A DNA stretch of 64,000 nt from Syncephalis fuscata (lineage: Eukaryota > Zoopagomycota > Zoopagomycetes > Zoopagales > Piptocephalidaceae): contig JAHLTZ010000006.1 in the NCBI GenBank assembly GCA_025786725.1, positions 62,001-126,000 on the forward strand, in the 5' to 3' direction. Positions 1 to 11,667 of this stretch are shown piece by piece. The notes under the pieces were generated by a model, which was given only the letters and a program-made list of their open reading frames with translations, was not told the origin of the DNA and searched no databases. The translations under genes and the position numbers were made by a program. Every line of letters starts with the position of its first letter. Position 1 is the first letter of the stretch.

Positions 1-190
1 TTGCAGCAGCTGTACCGGTCAATACGAAAATACCAGTACCAATAATGGCACCGATACCCATTCCGGTAAGCTGGATAGCTCCAAGCGATCGAACAAGGTC
101 GCCATTATGTGCTTGAGCTGCAAGATCGGCCAGAGACTTTCTGGTAGCAAGTTTTCTGCCAACAATACGAGTTTCTCTGAAAATGTCATA
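1..190 (-). CDS. Cationic amino acid transporter-type permease, copy 1 (5' end only, N-terminal frame broken)
   Basis: Only the first ~60 codons are in the window; the gene runs off the left edge. From about position 142 down to 1 the reading frame matches the other two permease copies nearly residue for residue (the KSLADLAAQA stretch, then the Gly-rich first membrane segment ending in IFVLTG). The ATG at 190-188 aligns with the start of the intact copy at 6622. Between the ATG and the conserved part, however, this copy is one base shorter (47 against 48 nt), so the ATG is out of frame with the body. Either translation starts elsewhere, the copy is a pseudogene, or a base is missing from the sequence. 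Family assignment is sure; functionality is not. Confidence 0.7.
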
Positions 191-2001
191 TAATTTTAAA
201 AAATAAATCACCGTTATAGAATATACGTAAAAGGTGGCATAAGATAGAAAGATACGGGTTTGGATAGTGTGGTGTAGCTTTTAGTAAATCAATCAACGTT
301 TAAAGCAGTAGGTTAGACTTGAGAAAGCTAAGATTTCAACGGTGCGATTCAAATAACACAGCAATATAACAATTATATGGAGTGGCAATTTAGAGCAAAA
401 AGCGGTATGACAATGTGAATAAACGTAAAAAACTTAGCAGTACGAAGTGGCCGTAGTGATTGAAGAAGATAGGTTCGCATTAGTACTATGTAGAAAGCTA
501 TAAACGCCAACGCATATCACAGCTTTATATTGTTTTCGAAACAAATCATACCGCCATTAGACAGTCCATGGCGTGATCAAATAATTTATGACGCGATTAG
601 TTCATGGCCCCATTATTTGCCGATGGCTGGGAATAAATCGTTATCTGACTGGCTGTGTAATGACAAACCAAGGCAAACTACACGTCGTTTACTAAAGTTA
701 ACACCGTCATGAAATGTATATTTTTAAATTATCATAGTATTTAAATCATGATAAGCATGATATCGAAATACAATGAGATAGAATTCTGAGATACTATGGC
801 GTTTAATATAATCGGTAATCCTAATTACAATAGCCGTGATTTAAAACAACATTCATTATTAATACTATAAAATTGCTGACGATCTCTACTAAACCTTTAC
901 TACAAAAGTAACGTTGATTAAATAAAGTAGTAAATTGTATTTAGCGCATCACAAATGACAACAACCTTCATTAATGGATAATAATAAAACTTGTTTTTAA
1001 AGAAATATATACCCGCTGAGAATTTATCTTTCAACTTTGGGGACTGAGCAAAAATATTACAAAGTCATGAGAATAAATTTAATTTCTAGAAGCATTTTTA
1101 CGGTCCAGACTTTTAAAAGACATATCAATATAATGGCAAATATGGCTAAGGCGACAGCAAGTGCATCACCGCATTCAATGGGTGTTCTATACTTATAATT
1201 AATAAGCATAGCAACACGCCATGTGACTAGTTTATTCACTCATATGTCGTCATAAATTGCATAATTTAACGATTAAAGTGGCTGAATATTGTTTTAGTTA
1301 TACGGCTGCTCATTAAAGCGAAAAAACACAACAATAATAATGCTGATTAAATTTAATGTTAATATTAGTTACTTGTTAACATCTAATTGATACATAAATA
1401 GTCATAATTGCCTATTATTTTAAACACATTTTTACCCATGCAAACTAAAAGCGCTACATAAAAAAGCAAAAATGAAACGGCGCTCAACTTTCATTATTGA
1501 TAGTCATTTATCATTCACGTAATACAATATTATGAATATTAAAATTATTTTATTATTCAATAAACAATTATAATTATTTTATTTTACCTTCTTTTGGTTA
1601 CAAGAGCTGATTGGTTTATTAGTTGAGCCTGCTGTAATTGACAACTAATAAAGAGAAAATGTATTTACACAATTAACAAGTCAGAATGTCTTGTATTAAA
1701 ATAGGTACACATCTTTAGTTAATTAACCACTAGTAAAATAAGTAAGGCGCAGTCAAAGTAATTACCACTTGAATAATTGGTTATAGTATAAATGCATATG
1801 TAATAAATTGTAAGATTATTTATTTGAGCGAGTAATTTGTTGAATTTTTAAATAATTGAGCCTAATGATCTACTATTAACAACTAGTTGAATATGTGATA
1901 AAAATTAGTCAACTAAATTTCAAAACTAATAATTATTTAAATAAAATAATTTAGATATATATAATTCATATGTTATTTATTTACTTGCAATGGGATATAA
2001 T
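190..2001. other. Intergenic; upstream block shared with permease copy 3
   Basis: AT-rich spacer without a convincing gene. The first ~1.05 kb (to about 1245) is clearly homologous to 6624-7545 upstream of permease copy 3: both share the promoter-proximal stretch, a GCAAACTAC..CGTTTACT stretch near 671 and 7060, and the segment around 1015-1200. The whole promoter region was therefore duplicated with the gene. The remainder to 2001 is plain AT-rich DNA in which I see nothing. Confidence 0.6.
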
Positions 2002-3578
2002 TTAATGCTGTTCAGTCATACCACGTTCTGCCTGATGAGTGGCAGCAACATCTTTCTCTTGGTTCATTTCGGCAAATGGATCGCTGTTGCGTCCAACCAT
2101 GTCAACTGGACGACGTTCTGGATGATTAATGTATGAATGACGATATCCATAAGCGAAGTATATAACAATACCAACAGCCATCCAAATAAACAATCGTTCA
2201 ATTGTTGGAATGGTAGCTGTACAAATTAATCCAAGTGATAATGCTGCGCCAATGCCTGGAATAATAAACGGCCCACCTGGTACTTTGAAACGGCGTTGGA
2301 GATCCGGCGCAGTATATCGCAAAATGATTACACCGATATTGACTAGGAGAAAGGCAAACAATGTACCAATTGATGTCATTTCACCGAGAACATCAATAGG
2401 CAATACACCGCCGGCAACAGCACAAATAACACCAGTAATAATCGTAATAACATATGGTGTGTGGAATTTAGGATGGATTTTAGCAACAAACTTGGGGAAT
2501 AATCCGTCGTTGGCCATGGCGTAGAAAATACGAGGTTGTCCCATCAACATAATTAACATTACAGACGTTAAACCAGCAATGGCACCAATGTCGATAATAA
2601 TGACAAGCCATTTCCAGCCCAGTGCCTTTTCGATAGCATAGGTAAGTGGGTGAGCGGTGTTGAGTTCGTTATAAGGCAAAAGACCAACAAGAATGGCAGC
2701 GACAGCAATGTAAAGTACGGTGCAGACAACAAGAGAACCAAGAATACCAATTGGCATGTCTCGTTGAGGATTTTTGGCTTCTTGGGCGGCAGTTGATACA
2801 GCATCAAAACCGATATAGGCAAAGAATACCACGGTAGCAGCAGTGAAAATTCCCTTACCGCCATATTTGCCATCATCGGTACGTGGTGGAATAAATGGTG
2901 TATAGTAATCGCTATTAACCTTGCTGCAACAGGCAAAGATAAATAGCAAAATAACGATAAGCTTGATGACAACCATAGCAGCGTTGAATCGAGCTGAAGC
3001 CTTGATACCAACGACCAAAATTGCAGTAACTACCAATACAATTAAAACCGCAGGCAAGTTTATGTAATTGCCCGTAGCTATAAATGCTTGAGTATCTTGA
3101 TCAAAACGAACTGGTGCACTGATTAAATATTTGGGGAATGTTTGGCCAGACACGGTCTCTAAGAAGGATACGGTATAACCAGCCCAACCTACGGATACAG
3201 TAGCGGCACCAACAAGATATTCAAGAATTAATCCCAGCCAATGATCCATGCAAGGAATTCGCCCATAGTTGCGTAAGTGTACGTGTAGGCAGATCCGGCA
3301 ACTGGAATCATCGACGAGAGCTCAGAGTATGACAATGCTGCAAATGCGGCAGCAAGACCGGAAATGACAAATGAAATAATTACACCGGGACCGGCATAGT
3401 TTGCAGCAGCAGAACCGGTCAATACGAAAATACCAGTACCAATAATGGCACCGATACCTAAACCAGTAAGCTGGATAGCTCCAAGTGACCGAACAAGGTC
3501 GCCATTATGTGCTTGAGCTGCAAGATCAGCTAAAGACTTTCGAACAACTAATTTTTGAATAATATCACGAAAAGTCAT
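2002..3578 (-). pseudogene. Cationic amino acid transporter-type permease, copy 2 (single-base frameshift)
   Basis: Polytopic amino acid/polyamine/organocation (APC) superfamily permease of the cationic amino acid transporter type, predicted to import amino acids across the plasma membrane or vacuolar membrane. The first 116 codons (3578-3228) and the following 415 codons (3249-2002) lie in different frames. Copy 3 has three A residues in the + strand string AATTAAATCCC where this copy has two (about 3229-3232), and that single missing base breaks the frame just after the GWD motif. Apart from this the coding sequence is intact to a stop at 2002 and would have the length of copy 3. It has no introns. 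It is annotated as a pseudogene because of the break, but a homopolymer sequencing error is equally possible; everything else looks under constraint. Confidence 0.75.
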
Positions 3579-5026
3579 TATTTTAAATGGAATTAACCGC
3601 TAAAATAAGCATGAAAACGTAAAACGCTCAACAAAAGCCAATGTTTGGCTGGAAAGTGTGTTAAACAAGCGAGAAAAAACGTAAATACGTTCGCTAAATA
3701 AGTAGAAAAAATTGTCGAACGGAAAATAAGACAAGTCAATAATAGGGTGCTTGTGGCAAGATAGCAAGGATAGTGAATTATGATCTGCGTTTTGTTGCGA
3801 ACGAAATGCTGTGTATTTAAGAAAGCTCGGCATACAATTGATTCTTAAAAGAAGTTCTCGTTAGGTGTCACAGCAGTAAAGAGCAGTTTGAGATGCTATG
3901 GTACTGTATTCTCTGAATTAAGGCGTACTGTTTAAGCGTGACAATGACAAGCAAAATCGGCTATGTTTGTTGCCTAAAACTTGTATTAGTTGCAGTCACA
4001 ATTCCGCAACAATGTTATTTTTTGTTTAAAATTTATTGTTAACAAGTGCAATTCAGTAGTAGAAATACTAATTATAATGTATTCATTGACATTTGCCAAG
4101 TAAAACTAACCAACTAGAAATGGCTTTGCCTTTTTTGCCTATCTAGAAGCTATTACCTATCTAATCTGTAACAACACAACATCAAGCATTGTTGTTGAGC
4201 TTGTATATTTTATTACCGAGGCCTATCCATTACAAAGTTGGTAGAAAACAACCAATAGCCAAGCACGCCATTTAGCCGTTACACCTTCTAATGGAAAATT
4301 GCACTGTTTCCTATTGACTAAAAATAAACATGTGGTATACCAATTTGTGCGACAATTACCATTCAAGTATCTAATTCCAAATGACATGTCTATTGTAATG
4401 CATGGGTAATCACATAGTGTATACATCACCATGGATTTTCTTTGCATAATTGGGAAGAAAGTGTATAAACAAAAATATTTTAACAAAAATCTTATTGCTA
4501 ACGGCTTGAAAAGGCCAAATCATAGGCGTTACACTACAGTTTCTACGGCATAAGAGTCACTGCCTTTGCCGAGATTCCTGCACTGCTACAAGAATCTTCC
4601 AGATCAGAAGCCTTAGTATCACCGAAACAAGTTCGGTGAAGTCTTTTTTTGGAACAACCACAATAGCCGTAGAAACAAGGCAGTAAGGCTAACAAGTACG
4701 GTTACACGGATGGCGTGGCAACGTTATGCTAGAAGATCACATGAATGGTGCATTTGATAATTAGTGTATTCGTCTATTCGCCTGTTGTTACAATACCGAA
4801 CCACGCCCAGGTCATAGGCGAGGAGTGCGACATAAGTTGTGTTCAATAGCGTTGAATAGTTGACGCCATAATAAACTATAGTAAATAACATTTGCACAAT
4901 ATTGATAGTAGCCATAGTGATATTAGTCGTTTAATTATATTATAGTTAATGGGAAAACATGCGGAAAACACGTTATCAAAATTGTTATAGAACATAGCAA
5001 CAGTAGACATGTAAAGTATTTCAAAT
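3579..5026. other. Intergenic between permease copies 2 and 3
   Basis: No gene recognised. A short stretch at about 4535-4700 is rich in inverted repeats and contains a hairpin followed by seven T (see the separate entry). The rest is AT-rich spacer holding the promoter of copy 2. Confidence 0.5.
4535..4700 (+). ncRNA. Possible structured RNA (weak)
   Basis: Within an AT-rich spacer this segment holds an 11-bp inverted repeat (GTTTCTACGGC near 4538, GCCGTAGAAAC near 4665), an 8-bp one (ACTGCCTT / AAGGCAGT), a hairpin AGATTC..GAATCT and a hairpin CACCG..CGGTG. The last is followed by CTTTTTTTGG, which could be a Pol III stop or an Sm-like site. The two longest pairs are interleaved rather than nested, so a simple fold does not use both. 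No match to a known RNA was recognised and the strand is uncertain. Confidence 0.2.
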
Positions 5027-6622
5027 TCAATACTTTGTTTCGGCAGTTGACGCTAATTCAGCCTCATGCATCTCTCGCGCCTTGTTATCATCAGGTATTT
5101 CTGCAAATGGATCGCTATTGCGTCCAACCATATCAGCTGGACGACGTTCTGGGTGATTAATGTACGAATTGTGATATCCATAAGCAAAGTATATAATAAG
5201 TCCAATAGCCATCCAAATAAACAATCGTTCAATTGTTGGAACTGTGGCCGTAGCAATCAGTCCAAGTGATAATGCTGCGCCAATGCCTGGAATGATAAAC
5301 GGCCCACCTGGTACTTTGAAACGGCGTTGAGTGTCTGGTGCAGTATAGCGTAAAATGATTACACCAACATTGACTAGGAAAAAGGCGAGCAGCGTGCCAA
5401 TTGATGTCATTTCACCGAGAACATCAATAGGCAATACACCGCCGGCAATAGCGCAAATAACACCAGTAATAATCGTAGTAACATATGGTGTACGATATTT
5501 AGGATGGATTTTAGCAACAAACTTGGGGAAAAGACCATCACTAGCCATGGCGTAGAAAATACGAGGTTGTCCCATTAACAAAATTAACATTACAGACGTT
5601 AAACCAGCAATGGCACCAATGTCGATAATAATGACAAGCCATTTCCAGCCCAGTGCCTTTTCGATAGCATAGGTAAGTGGGTGAGCAACATTAAGTTCGC
5701 TGTAAGGCAAAAGACCAACAAGAATGGCAGCGACAGCAATGTAAAGTACGGTGCAGACAACAAGGGACGCAAGAATACCAATTGGCATGTCTCGTTGAGG
5801 ATTTTTGGCTTCTTGGGCGGCAGTTGATACAGCATCAAAACCGATATAGGCAAAGAATACTACAGTGGATGCAGTGAAAATTCCCTTACCGCCATATTTG
5901 CCATCATCGGTACGTGGTGGAATAAATGGTGTATAGTAATCGGTATTAACCTTGCTGCAACAGGCAAAGATAAATAGCAAAATAACGGTAAGTTTTATAG
6001 CAACTATGGCAGCGTTGAATCTAGCTGAGGCTTTAATGCCAAACACTAAAATTCCAGTAATAACCAATACGATTAGCACAGCGGGCAAATTTATGTAATC
6101 GCCTGTAGCCTCGAATGCTTGAGCCTTCTGGTCAAAACGGACTGGTGCATTGATAAAGTGTGTTGAAAAAGTAGTCCCAGACACAGTTTCCAGAAACGAC
6201 ACCATATAAGCGGCCCAACCAACGGATACAGTAGCAGCACCAACAAGATATTCAAGAATTAAATCCCAGCCAATGATCCATGCAAGGAATTCACCCATAG
6301 TTGCGTAAGTGTACGTGTAGGCAGATCCGGCAACTGGAATCATCGACGAGAGCTCAGAGTATGACAATGCTGCAAATGCGGCAGCAAGACCGGAAATGAC
6401 AAATGAAATAATTACACCGGGACCGGCATAGTTTGCAGCAGCAGAACCGGTCAATACGAAAATACCAGTACCAATAATGGCACCGATACCTAAACCAGTA
6501 AGCTGGATAGCTCCAAGTGACCGAACAAGGTCGCCATTGCGCGCTTGAGCTGCAAGATCGGCCAGAGACTTTTTGGTAACAAGCCTTTTGCCAAAAACGC
6601 GGAGTTTGTCCGAAAATGCCAT
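5027..6622 (-). CDS. Cationic amino acid transporter-type permease, copy 3 (intact)
   Basis: 531-residue APC-superfamily permease of the cationic amino acid transporter (CAT) type, a multi-pass membrane protein expected to take up cationic or other amino acids. The short polar N-terminus (MAFSDK) leads to the first membrane segment with the Gly-rich GLGIGAIIGTGIF motif. The conserved block ..FFAYIGFDAVSTAAQEAKNPQRD.. (about residues 250-275), typical of the family, follows, then a Pro/Gly-rich loop VPGGPF near residue 425 before the last helices and a charged C-terminal tail. It is a single uninterrupted frame, unlike most neighbours. It is the best preserved of three tandem copies; the first ~120 codons are almost identical to copy 2 while a central stretch is much more diverged. 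Substrate cannot be told from the sequence. Confidence 0.9.
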   Translation of the reverse strand: MAFSDKLRVFGKRLVTKKSLADLAAQARNGDLVRSLGAIQLTGLGIGAIIGTGIFVLTGSAAANYAGPGVIISFVISGLAAAFAALSYSELSSMIPVAGSAYTYTYATMGEFLAWIIGWDLILEYLVGAATVSVGWAAYMVSFLETVSGTTFSTHFINAPVRFDQKAQAFEATGDYINLPAVLIVLVITGILVFGIKASARFNAAIVAIKLTVILLFIFACCSKVNTDYYTPFIPPRTDDGKYGGKGIFTASTVVFFAYIGFDAVSTAAQEAKNPQRDMPIGILASLVVCTVLYIAVAAILVGLLPYSELNVAHPLTYAIEKALGWKWLVIIIDIGAIAGLTSVMLILLMGQPRIFYAMASDGLFPKFVAKIHPKYRTPYVTTIITGVICAIAGGVLPIDVLGEMTSIGTLLAFFLVNVGVIILRYTAPDTQRRFKVPGGPFIIPGIGAALSLGLIATATVPTIERLFIWMAIGLIIYFAYGYHNSYINHPERRPADMVGRNSDPFAEIPDDNKAREMHEAELASTAETKY

Positions 6623-9338
6623 GATAATTTTAAGAGATAGAGCACCGTTATAGAATATACGTAAAAGGTGTCGTAAGATGGAGAGTTATGAGTTTGAGTA
6701 GAGTAGTGTAGCCTTTAGTAAAAGCTAATCAGTGGTTAACAGTAGGTTGGATTCAAGAAAATCAATATTCAACAATACAATTCGAATAACGTAGCAATAT
6801 AACAAGTAGGTGGAAATGACAATTTGGAACACAACGCGGATAGGATAGCGTGAGGTAGAACACGAATAGATTTGATGATATGGAATAGTGGTGGGGATAA
6901 AGGTCGAAGAAGGGAAGTTTGCAATCAAACTATGGATAAGATTTTAAACGCCAATGCACGTCACTGCTTTATATTGCGTCCAAGACGGCCCATAAAGCTA
7001 CTACTTGGCAATCCTTGGGAATGTGCGTTATCACATTTACTGCGTGATTACAATTCAATGCAAACTACGCGCCGTTTACTGGAGTTAACAGCGCCATAAA
7101 AGTCTGACTTTGAAGTCTGTGTTACCTAAAACTCAGACCACGGTAGGAATGGTGTTGGAATACAACAGAACAAAATTCCGAAACATGACGGCATTTCAAT
7201 ATGATAGGTAATCAGAGTTATGAGAGTTGTCATTTTAACAAACAAACACCGCTTAATATTAGTTTTGTAAAACCGCTGGGAATATTGTTTCTTCATGTTC
7301 GGAGACTGAGTGGAATATTGTAAATTCGTGAGAACATTTGATTGCTAGCAATATTGTCAACAAAGCTCATATCTTTCAAAGCCATATCATTATGACTGCA
7401 AATATGGCTAATATAGCGCCAAGTGTATCACCAGCATTCAATGGATGTTCTATAATTAGGTACTTTTGAATTTCAAGCGTTGATAAGACGTGCAGCAATG
7501 ACGTATAACGCCGAGAAATTTATAGAACGCCACACTATGTATCATGTGACATGGGGGCCATGCGTATTTTATTTCAATGCCGCAAATGTCTTAAAAAGAA
7601 ACCAAATTAAGTAGTCTGGCTTACAAACAAAACTCTGTGATTGGTTACAGACGGCTATAGATGAGAAATATTGGTTTAATCGCGTGCATGTGTCCAGCAA
7701 TCAATGCCCATCGAATAACTGCATAACTTGTATGTAACATCAGCATGGCAATACTATCTCCTATATACATAAACTTATCAGTAAATTGCCATTATACATT
7801 TAATAAGATTTAATCAATAGCATTGTACTATATTTGTTGTGTGGCAGACAAAACGAATAATTACATTTATTTGATATTAGTAAAAAAGTCATTATATGAG
7901 TATTACAGCCGATTTAGGAATGATGGGCATTTGCATATTAAGCATGCACATGACCAAATAAATTTCTAGGAGGTGCCCGATAATCGTTCTACAATTTTAA
8001 ATTTTATCAAAAAAACCAAACAATTAAAATTTGACAGATGACCATTGGTTTAACTAACCGAAACTATTGCACATTGACTTTCACATTTTTATTTATCCAT
8101 TTCACTTCTCAACACTTTTGAATACAATTAAACACTCATTCATTACTATAACATGTATAATATTGCATCAACATTAATTAATTAATGTTTAATTATCGAT
8201 ACAATAATGTAATTAAATATGCACATTGCAGTATTAGTTGAAGTTAAAATAACATTTAATAAAATAAAATGCTTTTTACACTGAATTGTTAAACATCTTT
8301 GCTGAAATGGTCTACAAGTGTAAAAAGAATAAAATAATTGCAATTATTGAATATAATTATTATAATATGCAAATGTGGTCAAGTAAACAGAAACAAGATA
8401 GAAAAGAAATAGATCATATAACAGTTTAATGTGCAGTATGACAAACAGGCAACAGAAGTAATGAGGAACGATATGGAACCAATTATATGGCTTCTATTAA
8501 TATTCGATCAATCTTTCTACACATGGCCAACAACAACAATAATCGGCCTCAAATGCTTCAAAGAAATTAAATAGTATGTTACTTTTTTATTTGAATCAAT
8601 TTATTAACAATATTTTAATAGAGGTAATATAGTTATGTTGTGCATAACAGTGCAACTCTGATTAAAACGAATTTTGTTTCGAGGGCTCAAATAGAAGAGT
8701 AAAAGTATAATTCAGTTAAATAAATCATATTACACAGCTAACAATTAACTAATTAACTACTATATATCTACGTATTAATTCAAGCAGATTTACATAAACT
8801 AAGAACGATGCATGCCACTTGTTACTGACAACGCAGGCACATTCCAGCTTTTATTCGTACACTGCCAAGCTCTTCAATACATAAGCGCTTATCAGTCCAA
8901 TTTGATTTGTATACAATATATTATGATTTGTCTTGTCCTTTCAAGTCACCAAGGTCAAAACTTTACAATTCACACAACGATATACCGAATAGCACACTTT
9001 ATCAAACAGGTATATTAGACTAATGGTAGTCTTCCTTCACAACTACTACCAACTGCAGCCTCATGCATTAAACGAATGATAGACCACGTGCTGATCCGTC
9101 TCTTCTTTAGCTGTTCCAGCCATCATCCATCGCCGTATACCAACTGTCTTTACTTTTACTCGGTATTTACTGTAGCCTAATACACTTTGAACCAAACTAT
9201 CCATTTTTATATACATTCGTTCTAACCTTTAATAGCCATTATCTAATTCCTACTGTCAAATATTATCATTGTGAATTGACCATTGCTGACATTCCTTTAT
9301 TAATTGTAGATAAACTATATCTTTTAACATAATTCAAT
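6623..9338. other. Intergenic, AT-rich
   Basis: 2.7-kb spacer between the head-to-head permease copy 3 (-) and ABCG gene (+). Its first ~0.9 kb (to about 7545) is the duplicate of the block upstream of permease copy 1. The rest is strongly AT-rich with short open frames that show no coding character; promoter elements for the ABC transporter must lie in its last part. Confidence 0.5.
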
Positions 9339-11667
9339 ATGACGACGCCAGAGATGACTGAGCGGCTAAAGCCGTCTATAGTTGACCTTCAATCAGTATC
9401 AATTAAGCCAAGCACATCAACGGCTCAGAGAAATCAATTAAAAAATCCGCTTCAAGTAAGCAAAAAATAATAAGGATTGTTTAATTTTGTTAACTTTATT
9501 ATAGGTTGTATTTCGCGATTTGCGATATTCAGTACCTTCTAGGGATCCGGTGACAAAAAAATTGGTTGAAAAGCCCATTTTAAAAGGGGTGACGGGCATT
9601 TTTAATCCGGGCCGATTAAGCGTTATTTTAGGTGCTTCAGGTGCCGGAAAATCCTCGTTACTCAACGTACTAGCGGGTGAGGTACACGAGGGTACAATCA
9701 GCGGAGAATTGCTTGTCAATGGCCAGCATGCTACGGGACGTGAACTTCGCAAACTTGCTGGTTATGTCTACCAGGAAGATATCGTATTTCCTACAATGAC
9801 AGTACGTGAAGCCATGATGATGTCGGCCACTCTCCGCATACCCACCACAGTTTCAGACGATGTTAAGCGCGAGCGCGTTAATGATCTTATATCGCTACTT
9901 CATCTGAACAAAGCGGCCGATACGCAAATTGGCGACGAACGCGTTCGTGGTGTTAGTGGAGGAGAAAAAAAACGCGTCTGTGTTGGCACGGAATTGGTCA
10001 CCAATCCTGGTGTTTTGTTTTTAGATGAGCCAACAAGCGGTCTTGATTCATTTACCGCCTATAGTGTTATGCGCTTTCTTAAACGCATTGCACGTACTGG
10101 CCGCACTGTTGTCGCTACAATACATCAACCATCTTCGGAAATATTTCATCTTATTGATGATTTAATGCTAATGGCAGTAAGTTAGCCGTAAATACGTCAA
10201 TAAACTACACTAATCAGCTGTTTTATTTTAAACATTAGGAGGGAAAGGCTTTATATTTTGGTCCTGCCGCTCAGTCTGTCGATTATTTTGCTACTCATGG
10301 TTATATATGTCCTCAGTACTGTAATCCGGCCGACTTTTTCTTCATGTCTATTCTTCATCAAATCAAATCGCCTAGCAATAGCTTAGTTGATATAGAGTCT
10401 CGTGAAAATGGAGCATTAACCGAAAATAGCACTTCTTTATCCACCAGTAGACAAAGTAATATAAATAAGCAAATTATAGTGGCGGTACAATCACCTACAA
10501 AAGGATCTTTGGATGTAACTTCAGTGGTAGATGATAAACAAAGACTGCATCAATTACTTGATTTATGGCCAACCACGCCAGAAGGACAGTTGCTCTATAG
10601 TCTGGTCAACGAACCTCGTCAAGATGGATTCACTCGCGAAAATGCAAAGTTTAAGAGTAGTTTTATAAATCAGTTTGCGCCAATGTTTAAACGTAATCTA
10701 AAAAATAGCATTCGCGATCCAAGTGTGATTGCCTTTAAACTATTACAGGTCATTTTGTTTTCATTGCTATTTGGTATGATTTACTGGAAAATTCCTAATC
10801 GTGATCAAGAGGCACAGATTCAAGTAAGTTATTAAAACTAGACACTAGCCGTGTAGTAATAGTAGCACTTTTTGGCCATTAGGATCGCTCTGGTGTTCTT
10901 TTCTTCTACGTTATTACATTGATTATGTCCAACGCCATGGGTAGGTTGTCTTGGCATACAAAGCCTTATATTGTTCTCTCTTTTTGCCTATTCTCATTCT
11001 TAATTATATAGCCATTCTTATGGTATTTAGTATTGAACGCGCCGTGTTTGAACGCGAAAATCATTCAGGACTTTATGGATTGCCGGCTTATTTTTTTTCT
11101 AAAATGGCCATTGAAATACCCATTTACGTTTCTATGCCATTTATTCTTGTAACGTGCACCTACTTTGTATTTGGTCTTCATCCGGGCGCGTCACATTTCT
11201 TCATCACAGCCTTAACTTGTGCCCTACTGGCCGGCCTCGGTATGTCCATTGGTTTAGTGGCAGCATCTTATTTCCGCCAACTTACCATTGCTCTATCGTT
11301 GGTGCCACTTTTCATCTTGCCCATGATGTTGTTTGCTGGTCTTTTCGTCAATCTTTCGGGTACACCATCGTGGATTCAATGGGTCAAATGGCTGTCACCA
11401 ATGAAATACGGCTTTGTTGCCTTGATGAAAAACGAGTTTGACGGTTTAACCATTGATTGTGGCACCAACGTTCCAGCAAGTCAATGTGTTCCACGTCCGG
11501 GATCAGCCATACTTGAATCGCTTGGTCTAGGAGACCAAGGTTCGCTTTGGATGAACATTGGAGTTATTGCAGGTTACTGGTTTATTCTCATGGTCTTTTC
11601 TTATGTCGGGCTATGGCGACTTGTACGTAGCCGCTCTGGACGCGGTGTTAAAATTGCTAGTAAATAA
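9339..11667 (+). CDS. ABCG-family (White-type) half transporter
   Basis: Half-size ABC exporter with the order nucleotide-binding domain then membrane domain, as in ABCG/White proteins; it should work as a dimer moving lipids, sterols or other hydrophobic compounds. Five exons are inferred: 9339-9455, 9505-10176, 10239-10823, 10883-10940 and 11012-11667, all with GT..AG introns of 49-71 bp and consistent phases, giving about 695 residues. Visible motifs: Walker A GASGAGKSS (~residue 81), signature VSGGEKKRV (~188), Walker B LFLDEPTSGLDS (~211), H-loop TIHQPSSE, then the ABC2 membrane region with the FERENHSGLYG segment and about six hydrophobic helices. The start ATG at 9339 opens a 39-codon first exon in frame with the ABC domain. 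A Ser/Thr-rich linker (encoded about 10375-10520) separates the two domains. Subfamily is secure; substrate is unknown. Confidence 0.92.

Noticed and set aside
5053-5853. Small open frames inside the permease copies on both strands
   Set aside because: They are alternative frames of the permease coding sequence and recur in both copies for that reason only.
9520-10185. ABC domain as a separate 221-residue ATPase gene
   Set aside because: Splice sites at both ends join it in phase to a first exon and the membrane domain of one ABCG gene.
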